Source of the DNA: Mikania micrantha
Lineage: Eukaryota; Streptophyta; Magnoliopsida; Asterales; Asteraceae
NCBI GenBank assembly: GCA_009363875.1
Contig: CM018693.1
Span: forward strand, 74,946,028-75,010,027
Reading direction: 5' to 3'
DNA: 64,000 nucleotides
Shown: piece by piece, positions 1-12,388 of the stretch
Numbering within the stretch: the stretch's first letter is position 1
How the letters are laid out: each line of letters opens with the position of its first letter
The notes under the pieces: model-generated
Database searches by the model: none
Told to the model about the DNA's origin: nothing
Seen by the model: only the letters and a program-made list of their open reading frames with translations
Position numbers and translations under genes: made by a program

Positions 1-650
1 CTCGGTGATCCATCATTACACCCCGGTAAGCTTCACACAACCAGTAGGGTATTTCTAAGTGTTTGATTGTCTGAACATGAGATCTAGCATTACTTAAGTT
101 CCTGAATAGGTTTTATCGTTAGATCCGGTGTCATTCAATCTAGCATTCCCAATATCTGTTTAGATTCCTTTAAGATTCCTAGTCTAGATAGAATCTCCTT
201 CGTATTTGGTTTTCTAGTTCTTGCTGTGTTGATTTGACTTATTTAGTTCTCTTATATTCTTTAACTATTTAAAGTCATTTTAGTAAAACCAATTTTGTTT
301 TCTAAATTTAGTAAGCTTCTCATTTCGTTAGGTTTACAGTTAGGGTTTATTAGCCGATTCCGTGTCCTTAGGTTCGATATCCGCACTTTCCTTAGCTATA
401 CTTCATCAGTTAGGTACACTTGCCTGTAGTGTGTAGTTCGGTTTAGGTTAATTCGATTTATTACTCGATATTGTTGAACCAATATTTCTCTATATATAAA
501 CCGACACATCAACTATTACAATTTGAAAGAATGGGTTATGTTTTTAAAACACTTAGAATATTGTTAATCATTTATTAAAAACCTAGTGATACTCAATTCA
601 TACTAATTGTTAACCCATTTTTGTTATCCATTGTTATTGTTTTCCTTATG
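1..650. repeat. Unassigned repetitive sequence with an inverted Tat-LTR-like motif
   Basis: No credible coding frame. Positions about 350-435 read, on the minus strand, as a ladder of short blocks: GGCAAGTGTACC, then AGTATAGCT, then GGATATCGAACCTAAGGACAC. The same blocks in the same order and similar spacing occur on the plus strand at about 5213-5272 inside the Tat/Athila-like LTR. This stretch is therefore probably a diverged piece of such an LTR in the opposite orientation. Its left edge lies outside the window and its right edge is not resolved. Confidence 0.35.
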
Positions 651-873
651 TGTTGGTAAATAAAACATAAATTTTATAAGTTATACATGTTTAAAATAGA
701 CCAAAAGTAGTGTCGATGGGTCATGCAATCATTTAACAATTTGAAAACCCTAGTGAGGTTCCCATCGACACTAATTTGATCACATGAGTTCAAACTTGCT
801 TCGTATTGCTTGAATTGAGCTTAGTTTACTTGAATTATCTTAGCCATTTCATAGTTGTAAATGTTATAGTTAA

Positions 874-1310
874 TATCGATGGTTTTAAACTCCAATGATT
901 AGTATCGATGGTGCTTAAGGTCGGCTAACACCTCTGGTTAGCCTTCCTCGACACAAGTTGGTTTAACTTGATTCCATGAAATCATTTTCGATCTATATCC
1001 CTTGGATTTGGGTTTATATTACTTGGATCAAGTTAAGGTAGTAATATCGATGGAATGTAGCTAGTATCGATGGCTTAGGATCGATCAACACACAAGAAGT
1101 TTCCAAGGATAGTGTTGTCGATATTCTTAGTATCAACAACAGCTTGTTCATCGATTCTAAGGCTTTCGACATTGGTAATATCGATGGTCCTTTATCCCAG
1201 TCCACTTGGAAGACTTCGAACTTGTAAAGTTCGACGAGTGCCTGTTGATATTGTAACCATCGAACTTGCTAGAATCGGTGGAAGTGACCTGGTTCTTCTG
1301 GCCATCGATA
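874..1310. repeat. TATCGATGG word cluster
   Basis: Five exact copies of TATCGATGG at 874-882, 903-911, 1045-1053, 1065-1073 and 1179-1187, plus the inverted form CCATCGATA at 1302-1310. Degenerate relatives (GTCGATGG, TGTCGATATT, CGTCGATATT) lie between and beside them. A 9-mer repeated this often in 440 bases is not background. The function is unknown. The position resembles the GGTTCG cluster inside LTR1. Confidence 0.65.
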
Positions 1311-1665
1311 TTATCCATCAGCTTAGTTCATCCGTCGATATTAGGAGCTTCATGTGTCGAAACTAACATGATCCAACCCATATCCTAATTCCAGTTTTAT
1401 CCAAGTGTGGTAAACTCATTTTTACATGATCCTAATGGGATTTGAGGGTAGAAAATCAAGTTCCAAGTTCAGTTAACCGGGTTTTTCAAAAACCCTAGAA
1501 AACCCAAAATTTTGAACTCAATGTACCTTTGTTTCAGTTGATTCTAGCCCCGATTCTTTGTACTTTCATGTTGTAGATGTTGTGAGCTTTGATTTGATAC
1601 CAAATTTGCTCAATTTGGTTAACAAATAGTGATTTTTAGTTTGAATTTCTAGTAAGAGAGGGTAG

Positions 1666-1694
1666 TGAGAGAGAGAGAGAACCGGGAGAGAGAG
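1666..1694. repeat. GA-rich microsatellite
   Basis: Run of GAGA units interrupted by ACCGG. On the minus strand this is a CT-rich tract just downstream of a TATA-like box, as seen in the ABC LTR at about 21003-21050. Confidence 0.7.
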
Positions 1695-2475
1695 TAAGAA
1701 ATTGGTAGTTGGGATAATTTATGTGGAAATTAATGGTTTTTAGGGTTTTTATAACCGGTTTCATTTCGGGTTTGTTCGGGTTGTTCGGTTTCGCGTTTAC
1801 GTCACGTTCACGAAACGTAACGTAACAGTTGTATTTTTAAAATAAAAGTGATTTTCTTTTTAAGGTGGTAATTCCTAATAAATATTTTGTATTTATTTTT
1901 CTTATTTTAAAGTTTCGAAATCATTTATTTTTACCGTTTCGTCAGATTGAATTACCTTCGCGCGTACTCGTTCGAATCATCACCCAAAATGAACACGACG
2001 ATGGCTTTACTATCTGATTTTGTTTTCTACTTTTCAACTATCATTCAGAACGTTAAACCCACAGATATATTTGTGTGAATCGTCACCCACACAAACACTT
2101 TGTTATTTAAGATTTGAAAACGATATTGAATTAATGTTTTGGAATTGACTTTCTCACAGACGGACACAACTAAACCTAACTGTTTTCCCTTTATTATTAC
2201 TGATTTCACATTTTTTTCATGATAGTGGCGGCTATCTGATTCCTGTTATTTGTGGAAATCAGATCACAACCGATATGTTGTTTTCATTTATCGTGAATAC
2301 TTGTTATTTCACATGATTTGTTGTATATAAATATTCAAATTCTCATTGAAATACATAAAACTGTTATAAGTTTTCATAATATTTTATCACATAACTGATA
2401 TTCACATAGAAATCACACACACACATTAATGAAAGTACACATTCCATACGGTTACCGGACGGTCAGAACTAGTTG

Positions 2476-5069
2476 TGTAACAACCCATTTTGGGGAAATA
2501 TTATAAATAAAACATAATTGGTGTATGATTGTGTTTATTTGAATTAAAGGGTGTTTTGTATGATTTAATTTTCTTAAATAGTATTTGGTGGGTGTTTTAA
2601 ATAAATATTTATTACTTATAACTAAATGATGGGTGTTAACTAACTTAAATAAGTTAGAAATATAACTTGTTAAAGTTACCTATTAATTGAGAGGTTAGAA
2701 ATGTAATTAGCTGAAACTTGAATTAGACTAAATGGAGGTTGACTAGTCAAAATAGGGGAAACTCATTTGTGGTGGTATGAACATCGACTAGGAGAAAAGA
2801 GGAGGAAGAAAAAATACCTTCATTCTCTAAAATTGAGGCTTTAAATCTGCAAGGATTGTTAATGCAATCACATATTTGAGTTCTTCTTGCATCAAACCAC
2901 ATCTAGGTAAGTATTTTTGGTGTTTTTGATGGGATTTTCGTGGGTCTCCCAAGGGGGTGTGGGTTTGATGGGTCAAATCCAAAATTAGAAATGCAGATGG
3001 TGTTATATGTTGTTAACTATCATGATAATCATCCAAGAAACAACATTTGATCATTTTCTTGCATGATGATATGATTTGATAAAAATGGAGTTTTGGGTTG
3101 TTCATGGTGGAGATGAACTAAGAGATTTAAATGGGTGATTAGATGATAACTTAGATGATAACCTTATGATATACAACATATGAAATTTGTATCACCTTGG
3201 TGATTGTTGAATTTGGTTGATTATAAACTAATATGGGAGATTTTTGGAGATTAGAAGCAATTGAAATGAGTTGGTGGAATCATTGCACACAAGTTGTTTG
3301 ATGAAAAGTCAACAACTTGATTGTTACCTACCAAAGTGATTAAAGGGATGGGTGTGGTTAAATTAGGTGTTACAATCATAAAAGATGAAATCTTTATGAT
3401 TAAATGGGTCAATTGGTGTAAACTAAATAGTATTGGTGATAATGGGGTGAATGGGTGTATTTTGACTAGTTGTAGTCAAACTTTATATTAAACCTATTAG
3501 TTGTGATAATAGGAATTGATAGTGAAGGTGGGAGTGGAACCAAATGACCCAGAAAGGATATTATTATAGAGGATAGCTCATTGGATTAAGGTAAGTCACC
3601 CAAATCTTTTATTTGCTATGTGTGTTGGTGTTATGCATGCATGAATGTTATAGTGAAAGATTTGACTTTGGAGTGAATTGGTGATGGTGATCTTGTTGTT
3701 TGACAATAATAGGCAATAGGAGGTGTATTTCTTAGTTTATTGTGGATATGGTGTTTATTTGGTTGTTATGATTTGACTTGTTGTCTAATTGTATGTTTGG
3801 TGATTGTATGAAAAGAGTTCAAGGTGTGTGAACTTTTAATTGAGATTAACTCAAATTGGTGTTTTGAATCACTAGTGGTGTGATCGGGAAATTGGATTAT
3901 TCACAAGGTGTGTGAATGTTCTTTGTTGGGTGTAATCAAGTTAGTAAAACACAAGTGGTGTGGTTTACTTAACTTGAGAAATCTTGTGGAATAAGATTTC
4001 AATGGTGTTTTGGGTACAAACGACCCGTTAGTAAATCGTTTGACATTTTGACCATGATGGTTATAAACTGGTGAATTAAAGTGTTTAGTATGTTTATATG
4101 GTATTATATAATGTTTATGGGGGTATTGGAATGGTCGGAAATGAGTGGAATGGGTCGAGATGGTTAAAAACATAAAAAATGGCCGTGTAGGGGGTTCCCA
4201 TCGCATCACACGCCGAGGGGGGGGGGGGGCGTATGATACGCCACTTTCAGCTCAAATGCTTGAAATTCTCTGTGATAAGCCACCAATACGCCAACCAATA
4301 CGCCGTGTGCTGATTTTGACCAAAATTGACTATTTTGGTCATGTAAGCTCGGGAGGGCGGGCATGGTGATCTTAGTTAGTTCTAACGAACTAATGGTGAC
4401 TTAAATATGGGGTTTTCAGGCGAACGGAAGGGGTGAATGCTGTTGTGATCGGATTGCTATGCAAGGACTCAGATCAAACTTGTTTTGGGGTTTAATCTTT
4501 GTTGGAGTCGAACAAAGTTTTTGTGAATAACTTTAAATGAAATTAAGTTGTTGAATGTTTGTTTAACTTCAAATATTTTGTAAAGTCTTGTAAAGTCGGG
4601 TGTTCTAAGTGTTTAATTCACTTGTTTGTTGGAAAAATATGGGACCTATTTTGAGTTGATGTTTTATAACACGTGTCATGCGTATGTGGGTTTTGGGCAT
4701 AGAAGTTGTCACAACATGTCATCTTTGAACTTAATTTATCTTTTAACCATGTCAACTTAGCTTAAATGACCTTAGTTGTTTTGAAATTATCTTTTGAACT
4801 TATCTATTGAACTTATCTATTGAACTTGAATTGATCACAACTTATCTATTGGTAGCAATAATGGATTCTATAGGATTGACCACCCACCCAGGATGGGTTT
4901 TTCCTGTGGGGGAAAGCTCACGGTGATTGTTTCCTATTAGTCAAACCTAATTATCTGATCTAATGTTTGTTCATTTTACAATCTTTGTGCATTTTGCTTA
5001 GTAATCACATGTGTTAACTTATCTATTATTAAACTATTTTGCTATATGATCAAACCTATGATAACTCAC
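2476..5069 (+). mobile_element. Truncated plus-strand LTR, family N
   Basis: Starts with TGTAACAACCC, a typical LTR 5' end, and has no coding frame. It contains GGTAAGTCACCC at about 3592 followed by a T-rich stretch, comparable with the GGTGAGTT..CCCTTTTT block of the other LTRs here. It stops at AACTCAC (5063-5069), the block that in the other LTRs precedes the acceptor-like site, exactly where the Tat-like LTR begins with TG at 5070. The reading is that this LTR was cut by that insertion and its 3' part is displaced or lost. The expected internal region was not found. Confidence 0.45.
4217..4304. repeat. Palindromic GGCGTAT/ATACGCC words and G13 run
   Basis: A run of 13 G (4217-4229) overlaps the palindrome GGCGTATGATACGCC (4228-4242; 7-bp arms around one base). 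Two more ATACGCC copies follow at 4286-4292 and 4298-4304. This is a GC-rich island in otherwise AT-rich LTR sequence, like the word clusters of the D, E and Tat-like LTRs, although I see no clear TATA box beside it. Confidence 0.6.
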
Positions 5070-6760
5070 TGATGTGAGCGGTCAATACCCTAAAAATAAG
5101 ATAAATAACACTGTCTAACCTAAGCTATGATACTATAGCTAATCTTAGACTTAGACTTGACCGAAACACCTAGTTAAAATAGGAAATCCTAAACTAGACC
5201 GCTACGTAGGCAAGTGTACCTTTCGATGACAGTATAACTTGTGGAAGACCGGATATCGAACCCTAAGGACACTAGTTTAACAAAAACTGACCTAGAAAGC
5301 GACAAATAAAATGGGGGTGGGGGTTGGTGCAACTTCTAAAAACCTAATGGAGACTTTAACTAATTAACCAACTATAACTAAAGACTAACTACTAAAAAAA
5401 AGCTAACTAAACTAAAGCTGGAACTGTGAAATGGATAACTAACTCCAAACAGGAAAAACTGGTACACCTAGGCTGAGAATCAAAAGTGTGATAAGTGATG
5501 ATTTGGACTGACTCGTGAAGGATGAAGTCCAGGATCTTAATAGACAAACCTAGAATGACCTAATGAATCCCAGATCAGATACCGGGTAATACCAATGGAA
5601 ATCCTATGAATGTAATGAATTCACTAGTCTACTGGGTCACCATACGGATTTTCCCGATATGCATTTGCACTCAAATGGGTGTATCAACTCCCGTATTTTT
5701 CCACCGCGTGTATCCTAAGACACTAGAGAGTTGTAAAGTTGACTACTTTGACACGAATTGATACAAACACTCGGAAAATCTAAGACAACGCCCTCCCGGG
5801 TCGTTTAGCCCAAATAACCATAGTGAAATATACCAATCTACTAACCAGTCACAGACATGAGAATAACAAGACTTAATGATGTCAAATCCTATGGAAAGCG
5901 ATCACCAATCCATAAAATAGCCTAAAACACAAAATAATAAGCCTAACATGCAATCTAAAGATAGAAAGACAATCCTAGACACATGTGGATCTATCAATCA
6001 TCAAGAATCATCATTCAAACACGCAAGATTCATCAAAGATCAACAATACAACTGATACAAAGCATATGATCATCCATAAACACAAACCAAGTCCAAATCA
6101 TCATAGAAATCACAACTTTATCATCTTTAGCCTAGGTTTAACCAAAATCTAGCCAACAATCATCATAACAGTAGGTAAACAGAACTAAAATATGTCTAAT
6201 AACATCATAAACTACTGATTACAAGATCAAAATAAGGAAAGAAGATAAATTACTCAAGATCTTCCTTGTTTCTTCACTTCAAACTCTCATTCCAGGCCCA
6301 AACATCCAGGGTTTAGCTCCTGCATCTCCAAGGGGCGGAATTAGGGTTCTAGGTGCAAGAAAAGTCCCCAAATCGGCTGCCATTGCTTACAATTTATAGG
6401 GAAGCACAAATTAGGGTTTAGGGCTCATTTTGGTGTGGGGCGCACCGCCTAGCATGGGTGTGTGAGATGGGGCGGTGCGCACGAAATTTAAAGTTTCAGA
6501 GAATGTTTTTGGGCGCACCACCTGGTGTGGAAGCACGGCATGGGGATTACAACCTAGGGTTAAAATCTACATTTTCTTTGCTTGATCAACCGCATTCGAT
6601 CTCTATGCCCATTTGCCTTTGTTTCTGCTTCCCCGGGACATAATCCTGCAAAAAAACAAGAAACTGTATAAAGGAACGAAGAACGACTCAAAATGTAAAC
6701 TATATATACAAAAAAGGACTCGATTATGTACAAAATAAGATGTGTTAAACTAACACATCA
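5070..6760 (-). mobile_element. 3' LTR of a Tat/Athila-like Ty3/gypsy element
   Basis: The ends are TGATGTG at 5070 and CACATCA at 6760, giving TG..CA termini with a 7-bp inverted repeat. The sequence immediately right of 6760 reads on the minus strand as a purine-rich AAGTGTGGGTA tract. I know that tract as the polypurine region placed before the 3' LTR of Tat/Athila elements. The GGCAAGTGTACC..GGATATCGAACCC block (about 5213-5265) is familiar from plant LTRs of this type. No PBS lies left of 5070, which fits a 3' rather than a 5' LTR. Length is 1691 bp. Clade assignment is from memory of motifs, not from protein, since no pol is present. Confidence 0.55.
6393..6522 (-). promoter_or_regulatory. 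Candidate core promoter of the Tat-like LTR
   Basis: On the minus strand three GC-rich words, related to GGTGCGCCC (6511-6522; 6471-6480 inverted; 6438-6449), are followed about 40 bases later by CTATAAATTG (TATAAA on the minus strand at 6398-6393). Word cluster then TATA box is the same order as in the D-family LTR. The start site itself is not visible. Confidence 0.4.
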
Positions 6761-8870
6761 AAAATACCCACACTTAAACCTTTTTCGTCCTTGAAAAAGC
6801 TCACAAAACGGAATCATAAATCAGGGACATGGCTTTTATTTGCAAAAGATATAACAATCCTAAATCCTTGCGTATTTATCACGATTGTTTGTATAATGGT
6901 CCAATCTAAACCCAAACACCGATTTCAAGCTCCTTAACCATTATTCTTTATGTTTAAATGCAATCATTCATCTTATGGGCCCCATCCCTTGGTCAAAAAA
7001 AGTTATCCTAATTCCATGTAAAAGCTTTCAAGGCACATGTTTAAGTCTAAAAACTTAAACCCACCTCTGTATGCCAACAAGCTAGAGACAATCAAATTCA
7101 ACCTAATGATGGAGATGGATGAATGTGTGAGCATTTTGCCTTTTTATTCTCTAATTTTTTTTACCTCACTTGAGCATATTACAACATTGTTTCACTCGGT
7201 TGCTAGCCGGGGCATGACAACTGCTTTTTAGCTCTTATTCTCTCTTTCTTTAATTTGCACAGGCTCAGCTTACTTGGTGGATTGTGGAATTTCTTTTATT
7301 ATGCGTGCACCATAAGCCTCGGATTTATTTCCATAAAAAGAGGACATATGTGCCATGTTTAAATTTTAAAAACTCTAGGTCGCAGGTTTACAGAGGTTCC
7401 TTTATTCACGATTACCCGGTTTCAGATTTCTCGAATTTCCCAAGTCTTAATCCCACAAGAATCATAAATTTAGATGTATTCTATCAGTCCTAAAGAACCT
7501 TCTATCGGCTGGGCCTACCAACAAATCCCAAATCAATACACAAGTTAGTCTCTAAAAACCAAAGCCCTAATCATAATTCGATCATCTTCCATTTATTAAG
7601 TGCAAGCTAAAATCAAGGACATTTTGTAGACTCTAGCTATATACAACCTAAAACTTTAGACTCGATCAAAATATGCATAATAACAATAATAAATATTTAC
7701 AGAAAGAGTAAAATAAGGTAAAAAGTGGAAAACTTTTTGCTGATATTGTGGGATCAGCATGCATGAATCTAATCCAAAAAGATGTCAATCTCAACCGCCG
7801 GTTGTTTACGTACGAATAATGTCTAAGTAGTCGCCACTCGAATGGAAATTGAGTACGAGCGGATAGAAGCAGACTGCAATTAAGTCCTCAAACAACCAAG
7901 CAAGATCAACTGTAAATAAAAAGACTCAAGGACTGATTGGATTTACATATTTACAAATGACTTAATTAAAAGAAAAATATTTTTGTAATATTTAGTTTTT
8001 AGTTTTTTTGATTTAAATATTTACACTTTTTATTATTTATTTACAAGTTCTTTATTTATTTAAAAAAAATTGAAAAATTTTATTCGAAATTGACTTTATA
8101 TATACAATGACTTGATTTTACATAACTTAAAACTAAAAGGCGCCAGCCTGACATACCCACACTTAGAACAACACATTTTCCTCAATGTGGCCTCAGAACT
8201 GGCGATTGATAAAGAAAATTAATGATACAATCAAGGGAAGAGACGAACTCCCTAATAATGTGGCAAACGTGTCGTGAGTGGAGTTGCTCGCCTTTCAATG
8301 TACAATCTCAAATACAAACTCAAATATACAATTATCAATACAACAACAATCCAAATATAATCATACAAACAACATCATATAATAATACAACCAATAATTA
8401 CAATTTGAAACAATCATACAACAAAAACAATATTACAAACAACTTTTAGGCAATAATTGAAACAATTATACAAAGATGAATAATATTAGATGAATGAGAT
8501 TCATAAACTTGAAACATTAAGTTACTAAGATAATTGTGAAATCATTAATTAACTTTGTGATACAGTATTTATTCTAACAAGATCAAAGCATGGGATATTA
8601 AACCATAAACCTAAGATAACCTTTAGGTTGGTTTGCAAAATTATACAATTACAAGTAATGAACGTGTCAGGACAAAGTTTTGAGATTTCAAGAATAACCT
8701 TGGGCCGAATAAAGACCGCGACTCACGGGTGTTAGCCAATTTAGGGCTAACACTTACACGCGCACAAATCTATACGACTTATATCTGTAAGCTAAATACA
8801 AACCATGTGAAATCAATACAGGATCGTGAAATCAGCAACAAATACAATCAAGGAGCGCCGTCTTGTCTAA
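6761..8870 (-). mobile_element. 3' internal remnant of the Tat/Athila-like element
   Basis: AT-rich with no recognisable protein domain. Two stretches have the form of the post-pol region of Tat/Athila elements read on the minus strand: about 6765-6800 (AGGACGAAAAAGG then AAGTGTGGG) and about 8148-8190 (CATTGAGGAAAATGTG then AAGTGTGGG). The small open frames in the interval are low-complexity Asn/Gln/Tyr-rich or show no family resemblance. The right boundary with the X-family LTR is not resolved. Confidence 0.35.
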
Positions 8871-8879
8871 GCTAAGTCA

Positions 8880-10545
8880 ACCACTTCAAACATAAGGTGA
8901 GTTCATATGCCCCTTATCTTTAATCTTAACTGATTTTAAACTCACGGGGCTGAGAAACATGCTTTACTTTTATCTATTTAAAAGTTTTGCTTAACATTTT
9001 GATTATACTTTGATTTAGATAATATTAAATTGTTCTTATCGCTTATCATTGTATGCATGCTTGTATGATCATGATATGACAGGGACAATCAGATGAATAT
9101 TATAATATAATTTCATAATTCATCAACACACTAGAATAACATAGTTGTAAGATTTTATCTTATAACACTTAGCTATTCTTACATGAGTAAACATTGAGAA
9201 AATTCATACACCAACAAACATTGAGAACAATTACAGAGAAACATGATGACATTACAAAACACATGAATGATCAGAAGATAATACATCTTCTAAATATCAT
9301 TCAACATTTTTATTTAACTAAGGGTGATAAGTCAAGTACTTATAACACTTAGTTTACAACTTAAAAACATACTATGCGATAGTATGAACGCATTTATCAA
9401 TCCACCACCTGAGCGATTAAGGGTGGCAAGACTAGTTCTTCCCACGGCTTAATGGCAACATGGTGAACATATGGATCATTTAGAATGATAATCATGATAA
9501 CTTATCTTCATGATAACAATATCATTCTCTCATCGGTTGACATAACGTAATAAGACATGTTGTTATTCAACCTTGTTAACTACATTGAGAACACACGGCG
9601 GGATAGAGGTAAATCGGATGCATTGTAGTCTGATTACGTGAGGATCACAATGGATTCCTTTTAGGCTCTATACGTTACATTGAGAATACACTACAAAGGG
9701 TTAATTAACACTTTTATTGATTAAAAGTGTATCAATAGTTAACCTACAAGACTCAGAACAATATAAGGAACAGATTAAATAAATCTAATATCCTTAATAC
9801 ATATAAGAGTTATCAATACTTCGGTTTGATGACAACAACTCTTTATTATAGTATTTCAATACATGATATCACAGGTGATATACATTGAGATGAACAAGTG
9901 GGAATTGAGATGGAAATCAATAGTTGTATTGCAAGTAGTGTGGAGTTCTAGTAGTGATGTGGTGGGATGTTGGCTAGGGCTTGGTTCCCTTACATATGCC
10001 CTATATATAAGCATCACTACTAGGATGATATATAATTTGTGAATATAACTATTGAGAAGCCATTGGGTGAACATGTGAAACAAATTACATACAAGTAACA
10101 TGATTAGCATTGTGATTGTGCATGTGAATGAATCAAGGTTTTCAATTAACATACTTATGAACTCACCAACCTAGTGTTGACTTTGTTTAAATGCATGTTT
10201 TCTCAGGTGATGAACATGTGTAGCTACTTATATGCATGGACTAAGCTAGTGGACTTTTAGAAGACCTAGCTTCATTTTGTGTTGCATGCTTTTGATGACA
10301 AAAACAATGAATCATATTTTGTATATCTTGTACAGATACAAGATATAGTTTCATTGATTCTTTTGATAGATTTACTTGGTTAAATTATGAACTATACATT
10401 GTAATTTAATCTTGTAATTCTATAGCATGGATGTGTTAGCATTTCTCATTTATTTATCATGTGCTATGTAAACAATCTGATCATTCGATTATCACTCACG
10501 ATATCGTACCCCGGGAACCTTCCGCCCGCCGGCTCAGGGTGTGAC
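8880..10545 (+). mobile_element. Plus-strand LTR of family X (5' end not resolved)
   Basis: Ends in CCGCCCGCCGGCTCAGGGTGTGAC at about 10545 and is the inverted counterpart of the minus-strand LTR that begins at 12389. The shared blocks run from the 3' end back past the TATA region at about 10000. It contains GCCCTATATATAAGC (TATA-like, about 9998-10012), a donor-like AAG/GTGAGTT with GT at 8897-8898, AACTCACCAAC with TTGAC at about 10153-10175, and TTTTCTCAG ending at 10206. No PBS follows, so it is a 3' LTR or a solo LTR. Confidence 0.5.
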
Positions 10546-10642
10546 GTAACTTATGTGGCTAAGTGTTAGTGTATTAGTCGATCCAGCCCTCCGGCTTAGG
10601 GTGTGACATAACTTATGTGGCTAAGTGTTAGTGTATTACATT
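10530..10642 (+). repeat. Tandem duplication of an LTR end plus flank
   Basis: A block of about 57 bases comprising the end of the LTR (CCGGCT(C/T)AGGGTGTGAC) and its flank (TAACTTATGTGGC through GTGTATTA) occurs twice back to back with a few substitutions. The duplicated unit crosses the LTR/flank junction, so it arose after insertion. Confidence 0.65.
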
Positions 10643-11435
10643 TGCAAGTGACTTAGGGCTGAATCAAACAACAAATACATAAGGATGCCTAGAGTTTTTG
10701 TCCTATTATTATCTCGGACTTCTCAGTCCAAGATTTACAGATCTGATGTTAAGTCTCCTCAATAGTTAATGTAAGCGAATAACTATCTCATCATAGTTAT
10801 TCATGTTGATCCCCATTTACCATTTGTAATAACCGATACTTTCTGGTCTAGTGATGAAACTAGTCATGATCTCAATAATATTCTATGATCCACTCTTTCT
10901 TAATATGGATAGAACCAGAGCTCAATGGAATATAAACCCTAATTAAGTTGAGTCTAGACTTGGCGTTAAAGTCAACACAATTAATTTGGTACTCCCTACC
11001 ACTTAGAAAGTGATAATCTGTTTAAATATCTATAGTTGATATCCAAACAGACCTATATCAGTATCATGGAATTCTATCTGATGTGTAAGGGGAAAATTCC
11101 CAATGGATCCTAGGAATTTACATCAGTAGCTTTCCTGGAAATCAAGGCTAAGTGAATTAAGATTAACCTAGTCTCAATTTGTTTTAAGGATTTTCTAATT
11201 TGTCTCTTATTCTATTTCTCATTGATTGTCTACATGTATTAGTTTTCTATATCTATAAACTTTTCTCCTTAACTAAAGTAACAGTTCTCAGGAGAGGTAT
11301 ATACCACGAGTATTCTAACTCCTATTATCTAGATGGGAATTTAATTATCTATGGTTACCTTAAATTATTGTTACTAAAACTAAAACATAATATACATTTC
11401 TAGACCTTATACTACTACATAAGTGAAAGACACAA
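10643..11435. other. Noncoding stretch between X-family LTR and X-family gag
   Basis: AT-rich, stop-rich in all frames. I see no protein motif, tRNA or repeated unit in it. It lies downstream of the broken gag in the sense of the minus-strand X element, so it may be eroded pro-pol sequence, but nothing in it shows that. Confidence 0.4.
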
Positions 11436-12213
11436 AACTGAAATGACATACCTATGAAGTCATCCGACTCCGACCGTACGTCTGGAGCTGGTAGGGCGAG
11501 TAGTTCCTCGGTAGCTGTTGGGTCTGCTGGAGGATTTCTCCTAGGGAAGTCCCTTACGAAATGCCCGAGCATCCCACAGGTGTAGCAGCTCTTGTCATGA
11601 TCTGAATAGGTAGATGTGCTTGTTCCTTGATTCCGATTGGTGGGAGGGTTTCGACACAGTTGAATCGAGTGTCCTTTCTCCCCGTATCTCAGACTGTGGT
11701 TGCATGATTTGTTCCTAGCATGATAAGACCCACATTCGTGACACTCGAAGAAGGCACCAGCACGAGGCGACCACACTGAGCATTTGAAATGTGTAACCCA
11801 GTGACCCATCTTTCTACAAAAGGTACACTGGCGACACTGGACCGTGGCATGGTGATGATATTGGCAGCGTTGGCAAAGAGGAGCCTTTCCCATGTAAATC
11901 TTGCCACTCTTTGCATTCAAATCTGGCATGACTTGACTGATAGTTGTGGCCTCAGTGAGGTTCATGGGTCCTTTTCGCTTTTTAGCAAGACGATGTTTAG
12001 GTTTGTTGCCGGTTTCTCCTTTTTCTGGTTTCTCCTATTCAACAGTGACAGGCAGACAACTCTTAGCATATTCCTCACTGTTCCTGATTCGGTTGATGAT
12101 ATCAGGAATCACTGCAACCAACTACTTAGTAATTAGGGTTGCCAATGCAGCAGTTGCTGGGTCCACTTCAAGTGGAGGAGAATGAGTTGGTGATGGTTGT
12201 TTTCCCTGGGACA
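11436..12213 (-). pseudogene. Gag of family X, internally deleted
   Basis: Retrotransposon gag (capsid/nucleocapsid) remnant. An ATG at 12213 on the minus strand opens a frame with in-frame stops after about 30 and 60 codons. The capsid domain expected next is missing and the frame passes directly to a Lys/Arg-rich linker and a Cys/His-rich region (about 11870-11560). That region has knuckle-like motifs with altered spacing: CTFCRKMGHW..KC, CHECGSYHARNKSC, and CYTCGMLGHFVRDF, whose last Cys is replaced by Phe. The N-terminal start lies 160 bases inside the PBS, in the expected order LTR-PBS-gag. Stops, the missing capsid core and damaged knuckles make this a pseudogene. Confidence 0.7.
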
Positions 12214-12372
12214 TTTTGATCTTAACCGAAAAGTTATCGGTTAGTACCCATGATCAAATAATGTAATATATGCAAATTGTTCCTGAGTCCTATATTCTTT
12301 AAATGAGGGTCCCTAGGTTATAGTATAGGCCAAACCATTTAAACAAGATGACCTATATTTCTCTATAACCAT

Positions 12373-12385
12373 GGCTCTGATATCA
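12373..12385 (-). other. Primer-binding site, family X
   Basis: On the minus strand TGATATCAGAGCC, one change from the initiator-Met tRNA PBS TGGTATCAGAGCC, three bases inside the LTR end at 12389. It fixes the orientation of the X element as minus. Confidence 0.75.
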
Positions 12386-12388
12386 ATC

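Larger units (their letters stand above)
650..2475 (-). mobile_element. Degenerate LTR-like sequence, chromovirus style
   Basis: Noncoding. Read on the minus strand it has the same order of parts as the ABC-family LTR: a stretch with CGTCACCC-like blocks and CpG-rich words (about 2130-1770), a TATA-like TATAAAAA (plus-strand 1746-1754), a CT-rich leader (the GA run at 1666-1694), then a cluster of one repeated short word (874-1310). Sequence identity to the ABC LTR is weak by eye, so this is an analogy of layout. Termini not defined. Confidence 0.35.

Noticed and set aside
4217..4229. G13 run as a possible G-quadruplex
   Set aside because: A single homopolymer run of this length is as likely a slippage or sequencing artefact; no other G-tracts nearby.
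8222..8449. 75-codon Asn/Gln/Tyr-rich plus-strand frame
   Set aside because: Low-complexity AT-rich sequence; no start context or family support.
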